Of a stretch of 19,744 nt of DNA, positions 14,857-19,744 are shown piece after piece (position 1 is the stretch's first letter; every line of letters begins with the position of its first letter). Location: the NCBI GenBank assembly GCA_947626485.1, contig CANQSG010000014.1, positions 1 to 19,744 on the forward strand, read 5' to 3'. The notes under the pieces were generated by a model. That model saw only the letters and a list, made by a program, of their open reading frames with translations, made no database searches and was not told the origin of the DNA. The DNA is from an uncultured Clostridia bacterium (GTDB taxonomy: Bacteria > Bacillota > Clostridia > Oscillospirales > Acutalibacteraceae). Both the position numbers and the translations under genes were made by a program.

Positions 14857-16035
14857 ATGCCTTATACCATTCGGGAAAAGTTTGATTTGATCGGGAAGGA
14901 AATCGACAAAAACGGGGAGAATGCCGTCAATTACCTTGTCTTTGCGGACAGCCATGTGGACGAGTACCTGCGCAGGGACGAGGAAGGGAAGCTGCGCATT
15001 TTCGAGCCGGCGGAGATAGTCGAAACGCGGCTTTCCCGGCTGGTCGCGCATCTGGAGGAAGCCGTGCGCTTCGCCAACGAGCACGACGGCGTCGATTTTA
15101 TCGCCTTCGCGGGCGACGGCCTGAACGCCTACAACATTCGGGGGAAGCAGGCGGCGCTCGATATGCTCAACCGTTCCTTCGCGCCCCTGCGAAAGAGCAA
15201 AAAGCCGGTCATCCTCGCCTTCGGCAACCACGACGATAACGGCTTTCAGACCCTCAACCCCGACATCCCCGCCCTGCGCAACGAGTGGCTCATCAGCGAC
15301 AGGGACTGGTCGCGCAAGGTGCTGGATCTTTACCCCTTCGCCGAGCGGCGGGTACACGATAAAAATTATCCCGATTCCAAATATTTCTACCTCGACCTGC
15401 CGGCAAAGACGACCCGCGTCGTCGTGCTCGACACGATGGACATGCGCAGGCCGTTCGACGAGACCGGCTGCGTGACGGGCGGCAACCGCCTGCCGCGCTT
15501 CTGGTACACCAACGAGCAGCTCGACTGGCTTTGCAGGCAGGCCTTCACGGCGCCGGACGGCTGGGATTACATCATCCTGTCCCACATGGGGATCGAGAAC
15601 GACACGAGCTGCAACTGCAAAAACGGGGAGAACCTGCGCAAGATCTTCGCCGCCTTCCGGCACCGCGGCCGGTACGCGTTTTCCTACACCGATATGAACG
15701 GCGCGCCGGTCGAGGTCGAGGCGGATTTCCGCGCGGTGCGAAACGGTCGGATTCTGCTCTATCATTTCGGCCATCAGCACGCCGAGCTCGTGCATTACAG
15801 CGCGGACATCGACCTGTGGCAGGTGGCGACGGGCTGCGAAAACGCGTGGGGCGGCTGGGGCGGCCCCGGCGACGACAAGGCGCTGCCCTGGGTCCTGATG
15901 AAGGATCGAACCGAGGGCACCGAGCGCGAAACCTGCATCGACGTCTTCTCGGTCGGCGAAACCGTCGCTCGCAAATACAACGTCGGCCCCGGCGAGGACG
16001 CCGAAATGCCCCTCGCGCAGGAAAACCGGCAATGA
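14857..16035 (+). CDS. Calcineurin-like metallophosphoesterase
   Basis: This 392-residue soluble protein has the full set of calcineurin-type metal ligands: FADSHVD (29-35, D31 and H33), GDGLN (86-90), GNHDD (123-127), LSHMG (241-245) and FGHQH (304-308). It therefore hydrolyses phosphomono- or diesters using two metal ions; the substrate is not evident. No signal peptide or membrane helix is seen. A Cys-containing insertion (TSCNCKNGEN, 250-259) and a Gly/Trp-rich loop (about 330-338) lie near the active site face. It is a single-gene unit with its own perfect promoter and terminator, and AGGAGG at 14843-14848 gives an eight-base spacing to ATG 14857. It follows the TIR operon but is transcriptionally separate; a nucleotide-signal phosphodiesterase role is possible but unsupported. 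Confidence 0.9.
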   Translation: MPYTIREKFDLIGKEIDKNGENAVNYLVFADSHVDEYLRRDEEGKLRIFEPAEIVETRLSRLVAHLEEAVRFANEHDGVDFIAFAGDGLNAYNIRGKQAALDMLNRSFAPLRKSKKPVILAFGNHDDNGFQTLNPDIPALRNEWLISDRDWSRKVLDLYPFAERRVHDKNYPDSKYFYLDLPAKTTRVVVLDTMDMRRPFDETGCVTGGNRLPRFWYTNEQLDWLCRQAFTAPDGWDYIILSHMGIENDTSCNCKNGENLRKIFAAFRHRGRYAFSYTDMNGAPVEVEADFRAVRNGRILLYHFGHQHAELVHYSADIDLWQVATGCENAWGGWGGPGDDKALPWVLMKDRTEGTERETCIDVFSVGETVARKYNVGPGEDAEMPLAQENRQ

Positions 16036-16043
16036 CCCAAAAG

Positions 16044-16073
16044 ACGGTCGCGCTTCGCAGTGCGGCCGTTTTT
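16044..16073 (+). terminator. Terminator of the metallophosphoesterase gene
   Basis: ACGGTCGCGCT (16044-16054) pairs with AGTGCGGCCGT (16059-16069), including two wobble pairs, around a TCGC loop. A T run follows to 16073. It starts nine bases after the stop codon. Confidence 0.85.
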
Positions 16074-16131
16074 CATTCGATAAAACGGTGTGTGCACGCA
16101 TTTTTGTCGAACGACAATTTAAATGATCCGA

Positions 16132-16160
16132 TTGACAAACTACCATCAGAGGGGTATAAT
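16132..16160 (+). promoter_or_regulatory. Consensus promoter of the DUF3990/HTH pair
   Basis: TTGACA (16132-16137) and TATAAT (16155-16160) are perfect, with a 17-base spacer. The -10 box lies within the left arm of a long palindrome, which implies repression at this site. Confidence 0.92.
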
Positions 16161-16191
16161 AATATTGAAAGTACCTCTTTGGTGGTAGTTT
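16137..16191 (+). promoter_or_regulatory. Long imperfect palindrome over the promoter (probable operator)
   Basis: Bases 16137-16157 pair with 16171-16191 at 17 Watson-Crick positions plus four G-T pairs, leaving a 13-base A/T-rich centre. The outer cores are AAACTACCATC and its near mirror GGTGGTAGTTT. The left arm covers the promoter spacer and part of the -10 box, and the right arm lies just after the expected transcription start. The HTH protein of the same operon is the natural candidate binder. In RNA only the right arm is transcribed in full, so a DNA operator is more likely than an RNA hairpin. Confidence 0.75.
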
Positions 16192-16228
16192 GCGTTTTCA
16201 TTCGCATGATGGATGCAGGAGGCGTACC

Positions 16229-16906
16229 ATGAGCAAATTGACCTTGTATCACGGTTCTCTCGAAGTAGTTCAGAAACCGGAAATAGAGAAGGGCAAAATA
16301 TTCAACGATTACGGCAGGGGATTCTATTGCACGGAGCATTTGGAGCTGGCGCGCGAATGGGGCTGCAACGAGGGCGTCGACGGTTATACCAACCGGTACG
16401 AGATCGAAACCGACGGCCTGAACGTGCTGCGCCTTTCGTCCCCGGAATATACGGTTCTCCACTGGCTTGCCCTTTTGATGAACAACCGAAAGATTCGTTC
16501 GTCGGCGCCGGTGGTAAAGCAGGGCAAGGAGTGGCTGCAAGCGCATTATCTGATCGATATTTCCCCGTATGACGCGATCGTCGGCTATCGGGCGGACGAT
16601 TCCTATTTCTCCTTTGCCCGGTCGTTTTTGGAAAACACGATCACGCTGGAACAGCTTTCCTACGCCATGCGGCTCGGAAATTTGGGCGAGCAGTTTGTCT
16701 TAAAGAGCCAAAAGGCGTTTGACGCGATCCGGTTCCTCTCCTTCGACCCCGTCAGCCATAAGGAATATTATCCCAAAAGAAAGACCCGCGATGAAGAGGC
16801 CAGAGCCGCTTATCGGCGGGAGCTGGAACGCAGCGGGATCGGCGGCATCTATATAATCAATCTGATTCAAGGGGAGGTGGAGCCCGATGACCTGCGCATA
16901 CAGTGA
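16229..16906 (+). CDS. DUF3990 family protein, predicted ADP-ribosyltransferase-like toxin
   Basis: This 225-residue protein has the marks of the DUF3990 family: LTLYHGS (4-10), IFNDYGRGFYCTEHLELAREW (24-44) and GEQFVLKS (153-160). The family belongs to the ADP-ribosyltransferase fold group. The YHG histidine, the FYCT tyrosine and the GEQ glutamate are the likely NAD-binding and catalytic positions. Such proteins are found as toxins paired with HTH or DUF3791-type partners; the target here is unknown. AGGAGG at 16217-16222 gives a six-base spacing to ATG 16229, so the longer reading from 16190 is not used. It overlaps the HTH gene by 20 bases, and both are driven by the palindrome-covered promoter. 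Family call is strong; the toxin role is inferred from context. Confidence 0.82.
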   Translation: MSKLTLYHGSLEVVQKPEIEKGKIFNDYGRGFYCTEHLELAREWGCNEGVDGYTNRYEIETDGLNVLRLSSPEYTVLHWLALLMNNRKIRSSAPVVKQGKEWLQAHYLIDISPYDAIVGYRADDSYFSFARSFLENTITLEQLSYAMRLGNLGEQFVLKSQKAFDAIRFLSFDPVSHKEYYPKRKTRDEEARAAYRRELERSGIGGIYIINLIQGEVEPDDLRIQ

Positions 16907-17549
16907 GGAATATCTGTCCGACGCGATGAAAAATTTAGGCGAGGCGGTCGATTATGCGGTTGGCAGCTGCCAGATCAAAATGGACGACTTCTTTGCGCTG
17001 TTCGTCGCAAGCGGCGTAGCCGATCAATTCGGCCGCGGCGTGCCGAAAATCGTTTCGGGCTTATCCGGCACCGAGCTTGTGTGGGAGGTGTTCCGGAAAT
17101 CCGGCGTGCAAAGGACTTTCCCGGAGCCGCAGGACGACTATGATTTTTCGCCCGCATATTGGTGCGGGTGGATCCTCGCCTATTATCAATGGTGTTCCGG
17201 GATCCCGTTTCGCGATATTTTTGCGCATCTGCCGGCGGGGGCGCTGGAACGCCTGTATCCGACGCTGCACGAGGCGTCCGAAGAAAAATGCGCGGACACC
17301 CTGAACCGCATGCTGCTTCGCGCGCAAGGGGACAGCAAGCTGAAAATTCAGCGCGTCGCCCGCAATTTCACCCAAAAGGAGCTCGCCGACCGAACGGGGA
17401 TCAGTCTGCGAACCATTCAGCATTATGAGCAGCGTTCCAAGGATCTGAACAAAGCCTCCGGCGCAACGTTGTCGACCCTTGCGCAAACGCTCGGGTGCAG
17501 AATGGAGGATCTTTTGGAGATCGACGTGCACGAGCCGCAGGCCGATTGA
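16887..17549 (+). CDS. HTH regulator, predicted antitoxin of the DUF3990 protein
   Basis: This 220-residue protein has an N-terminal domain (about 1-75, YSEEYLSDAMKNLGEAVDYA and onward) seen beside DUF3990 genes, a middle segment (about 85-145) and a C-terminal XRE-type helix-turn-helix. The HTH is at about 151-212 (FTQKELADRTGISLRTIQHY, 161-180). The N-terminal part probably contacts the toxin, and the HTH probably binds the palindrome upstream for autoregulation. Both statements are inference from the usual toxin-antitoxin plan. ATG 16887 is preceded by GGGGAGG at 16871-16877 and lies 20 bases inside the toxin gene, so translation is coupled. No terminator is evident after the gene. Confidence 0.8.
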   Translation: MTCAYSEEYLSDAMKNLGEAVDYAVGSCQIKMDDFFALFVASGVADQFGRGVPKIVSGLSGTELVWEVFRKSGVQRTFPEPQDDYDFSPAYWCGWILAYYQWCSGIPFRDIFAHLPAGALERLYPTLHEASEEKCADTLNRMLLRAQGDSKLKIQRVARNFTQKELADRTGISLRTIQHYEQRSKDLNKASGATLSTLAQTLGCRMEDLLEIDVHEPQAD

Positions 17550-17626
17550 CGTTTCGAAAGTCGAGAAAGAAAGGAATCCGAGCGTATCCGGCGCAAGGCG
17601 GCGGAGCGCGGATTTGAGGTGGCGAG

Positions 17627-18133
17627 ATGGCGAGGGTGATTTTGGTTTGCGGGAAGTTGTGCGGCGGGAAGACGACCTATGCGAGGGGATTGTGCGCGAA
17701 GTATGGCGCGGTTCTGCTTTCCGTCGATGAAGTCATGCTGGCGCTGTTCGGGCAGCATTGCGGGGAGAAGCATGACGAATACGCCGAAAGGACGCAGCGG
17801 TATCTGTTTGAAAAATCCCTTGAACTTCTGCAAAACGGCGTCGACGTCGTGCTGGACTGGGGCTTTTGGACAAAAGCGGCGCGGCGCAGCGCGCGGGATT
17901 TTTATGCGAGCCGCGATCTTCCGTGCGAGCTTCATTATCTCGACGTAAGCGAAACGGTGTGGCGCGCCCGCATCGACAAGCGGAACCGGGAGGTTTTGCG
18001 CGGGACGGTACAGGCCTATTTTGCGGACGAGCCGCTGCTCGAAAAGTTAGAGTCCCGATTTGAACCGCCCGGCAGGGACGAGATCGACGTTTGGGTTCGC
18101 TCGAAACAGAAAGAAACGGAGGAACATTTATGA
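17627..18133 (+). CDS. P-loop kinase-like protein (AAA_33 type)
   Basis: This 168-residue soluble protein has a Walker A loop GKLCGGKTT (9-17), an LSVDEVM segment (31-37) and a Walker-B-like VVLDWGFWT (89-97). A lid-like Arg-rich helix (WRARIDKRNREVLRG, about 112-126) follows. This is the AAA_33 group of small nucleotide-binding kinases, which includes zeta-toxin relatives and many housekeeping metabolite or nucleic acid kinases. The substrate is unknown. ATG 17627 has GAGGTGG just upstream. The stop overlaps the next gene's ATG by four bases (ATGA), so it is coupled to the YbaK-like gene rather than obviously to the toxin pair 78 bases upstream. Confidence 0.8.
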   Translation: MARVILVCGKLCGGKTTYARGLCAKYGAVLLSVDEVMLALFGQHCGEKHDEYAERTQRYLFEKSLELLQNGVDVVLDWGFWTKAARRSARDFYASRDLPCELHYLDVSETVWRARIDKRNREVLRGTVQAYFADEPLLEKLESRFEPPGRDEIDVWVRSKQKETEEHL

Positions 18134-18681
18134 ATTTGACGTTGTATCACGGCCGCCCGGCGGACGAGGCGGGGCGGCTTGCGAAGGAAACGCGGGTTTA
18201 CGACCTGCTCGACCGGCTCGGGATCTCCTACGACCGGGTCGATCACGAGCCGGCGATGAACATGGAGGTCTGCCGGGCGATCGACGGGGCGCTGCGGGCG
18301 ACGATCTGCAAAAATCTCTTTCTCTGCAACCGGCAGAAAACGCAGTTTTATCTGCTGATGATCCCCGACGACAAGGTGTTTAAGACCAAAGAATTGTCCG
18401 CGCAGATCGGCAGCGCACGGCTCTCCTTTGCCGACGCGCAGGCGATGGAGACGTATCTCGACGTCACGCCCGGCTCGGTCAGCGTGATGGGGCTGATGAA
18501 CGACGCCGAGCACCGCGTCCGGCTGCTGGTGGACGAGGACGTCCTGCGGGGCGAGTTCGTCGGCTGCCACCCCTGCGTCAACACCTCCAGCCTCCGCCTG
18601 CGGACGAAGGACGTGTTCGAAATTTTTCTGCCCCACACCGGGCATGATTATACGGTGGTAACGTTAAAAGGAGAAGACTAA
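18130..18681 (+). CDS. YbaK/PrdX-type aminoacyl-tRNA deacylase
   Basis: This 183-residue protein resembles PrdX/ProXp-ala trans-editing enzymes, which remove wrongly attached amino acids (typically Ala from tRNA-Pro). Recognisable segments include GRPADEAGRLAKETRVYDLL (8-27), ISYDRVDHEPAMNMEVC, ICKNLFLCNRQKTQFYLLM, FKTKELSAQIGSARLSF, TPGSVSVMGLMND and FVGCHPCVNTSSLRL, spread along the whole fold. Length and coverage look complete. ATG 18130 has GGAGG at 18118-18122 and overlaps the stop of the kinase-like gene. The longer frame from 18091 is therefore rejected. This is a housekeeping translation-quality gene in clostridia. The start LTLYHG resembles the start of the DUF3990 gene, which I take as chance. 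Confidence 0.9.
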   Translation: MNLTLYHGRPADEAGRLAKETRVYDLLDRLGISYDRVDHEPAMNMEVCRAIDGALRATICKNLFLCNRQKTQFYLLMIPDDKVFKTKELSAQIGSARLSFADAQAMETYLDVTPGSVSVMGLMNDAEHRVRLLVDEDVLRGEFVGCHPCVNTSSLRLRTKDVFEIFLPHTGHDYTVVTLKGED

Positions 18682-18724
18682 GCGCATACCGCTGAAAGAA
18701 GCGGCGGAAAGGAGGAACGGCGGC

Positions 18725-19744
18725 ATGGACGGAAAATTTTATCTTTGCATCGACTTAAAGAGCTTTTACGCGTCGGTCGAGTGCGTCGAGCGGCAGCTCG
18801 ACCCGTTGCAAACGAATCTCGTCGTGGCGGACGAGAGCCGAACGGAAAAGACCATCGTGCTCGCCGTTTCCCCGGCGCTGAAAAGCTTCGGTCTGCCGGG
18901 GCGGCCGCGGCTTTTCGAGGTCGTGCAGCAGGTGCGCGCCATCAACGACGAGCGGCGCCGCCGCGCGCCCGGGCGGGTGCTGACGGGCGAATCCTGCCAC
19001 CTGCCCGATCTGCAAAGCGACCCGTCGCTGGCGGTCTCCTATCTCGTCGCGCGGCCGCGCATGGCGCATTATATCGCATACAGCACCCGCATTTACCAAA
19101 TTTATCTGCGCTTTGTCGCGCGCGAGGACATCGTCGTTTACTCGATCGACGAGGTCTTTATGGACATCACCGGCTATCTTCGCGACGGCAAGATCACGCC
19201 CCACGATTTCGCGATGCGGGTACTGAAAGCGGTCGTGCGCGAGACCGGCATCACCGCCACGGCGGGCATCGGGACGAACCTGTACCTCGCCAAGATCGCG
19301 ATGGACATCACCGCGAAAAAAATGCCGCCCGACCGCGACGGCGTGCGGATCGCGCAGCTCGACGAGTACAGCTATCGCCGCAAGCTTTGGGATCACCGGC
19401 CGCTGACCGACTTCTGGCGGGTCGGCCCCGGCTACGCGAAAAAGCTGGAGGCGCACGGAATGTACACCATGGGCGACGTCGCCCAGTGCTCGCGCTACAA
19501 TCCCCGGCTGTTCCGCGACCTCTTCGGCGTCAACGCCGAGCTGCTCATCGACCACGCCTGGGGCTGGGAGCCCTGCACGATCTCCGACATCCGCACCTAT
19601 CGCCCCGAGACCAACAGCCTCGGCTCCGGGCAGGTGCTGCAGCAGCCCTATCCCTTCGAAAAAGCGCGGCTCGTCGTGCGGGAGATGACCGAGCTGCTGG
19701 TGCTCGACCTCGTCGAAAAGCGGCTCGTCACCGATCAGCTCGTG
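18725..19744 (+). CDS. Y-family DNA polymerase (UmuC/DinB-like), 3' end outside the window
   Basis: An open frame of exactly 340 codons runs from ATG 18725 to the window end without a stop. It begins with the palm motif CIDLKSFYASVE (8-19, Asp10 as metal ligand, Tyr15 near the steric gate). It continues with SRTEKTIVLAVSPALKSFG (38-56) and has the catalytic YSIDEVFMD (139-147, Asp142 and Glu143). TAGIGTNLYLAKIAMD (179-194) and the helix-hairpin-helix thumb FWRVGPGYAKKLEAHGM (230-246) follow, leading into the little-finger region near 300. Y-family polymerases copy damaged DNA. GGAGG at 18712-18716 gives an eight-base spacing. The type looks like the larger clostridial UmuC-like proteins, so about 80-170 residues are probably missing. 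No SOS box is evident just upstream. Confidence 0.92.
   Translation, partial: MDGKFYLCIDLKSFYASVECVERQLDPLQTNLVVADESRTEKTIVLAVSPALKSFGLPGRPRLFEVVQQVRAINDERRRRAPGRVLTGESCHLPDLQSDPSLAVSYLVARPRMAHYIAYSTRIYQIYLRFVAREDIVVYSIDEVFMDITGYLRDGKITPHDFAMRVLKAVVRETGITATAGIGTNLYLAKIAMDITAKKMPPDRDGVRIAQLDEYSYRRKLWDHRPLTDFWRVGPGYAKKLEAHGMYTMGDVAQCSRYNPRLFRDLFGVNAELLIDHAWGWEPCTISDIRTYRPETNSLGSGQVLQQPYPFEKARLVVREMTELLVLDLVEKRLVTDQLV

Noticed and set aside
17627..18133. Zeta-toxin of a toxin-antitoxin pair
   Set aside because: The P-loop fits, but there is no epsilon-type antitoxin and the gene is coupled to a housekeeping tRNA-editing gene. A general kinase call is safer.
18130..18150. Shared LTLYHG start between the YbaK-like and DUF3990 proteins
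   Set aside because: The rest of the two proteins is unrelated and the YbaK family normally begins in a similar way, so no duplication or fusion is implied.
1..19744. A CRISPR array, rRNA genes or a replication origin
   Set aside because: No regularly spaced repeat series longer than two units was seen outside coding LRRs, and no rRNA-like or DnaA-box cluster was noticed.

Overview
The window looks like a chromosomal segment of a high-GC, Gram-positive gut-type clostridium (Oscillospiraceae/Ruminococcaceae-like). The evidence is the purine-rich AGGAGG ribosome sites, textbook TTGACA-17-TATAAT promoters, short U-tailed terminators, and clostridial-type protein families (SpoVK/CbbX-like ATPase, PrdX/YbaK-like deacylase, BspA-type LRRs). 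The genus cannot be fixed from the sequence alone.

Region 1 (1-3513) begins with a tRNA-Asn and its terminator. It continues into lower-GC DNA that looks like the decayed end of an integrative/conjugative element: two orphan terminators, a pair of direct repeats, a double-module ArdA-like antirestriction gene, a companion acidic gene, a small gene cut short, and an open chimeric reading frame. That frame joins the C-terminal part of a large serine recombinase to the C-terminal half of an unrelated membrane protein. Composition then changes to the high-GC host style.

Region 2 (about 3690-14726) is the most interesting part. A consensus promoter, a structured leader and one terminator enclose a single same-strand run. 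In order it holds: a signal peptide plus the first strand of a VWA domain (broken after the DxSGS motif); a two-module SpoVK/CbbX-like AAA+ ATPase whose first module has lost Walker A; a YbjN-like protein; a membrane protein with Rossmann/TrkA-like domains and a C-terminal RyR domain; a cytosolic TIR-BspA-LRR protein; an SLC13/ArsB-type permease whose start overlaps the preceding stop; a TIR-Pro/Glu linker-TM-LRR protein, like an inside-out Toll receptor; and a transglutaminase-fold lipoprotein. The combination suggests an envelope-linked sensing and signalling system in which TIR enzymes could make an NAD-derived signal read by the RyR/TrkA channel-like protein. That role is inference; the gene order and domains are read from the sequence.

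Region 3 (14727-19744) holds separate units. A metallophosphoesterase has its own consensus promoter. A DUF3990 (ADP-ribosyltransferase-like) toxin and an HTH antitoxin-type partner follow a promoter whose -10 box sits in a long imperfect palindrome, a likely autoregulatory operator. Next come a P-loop kinase-like gene translationally coupled to a YbaK/PrdX-type tRNA-editing protein, and the first 340 codons of a Y-family DNA polymerase that runs off the end.
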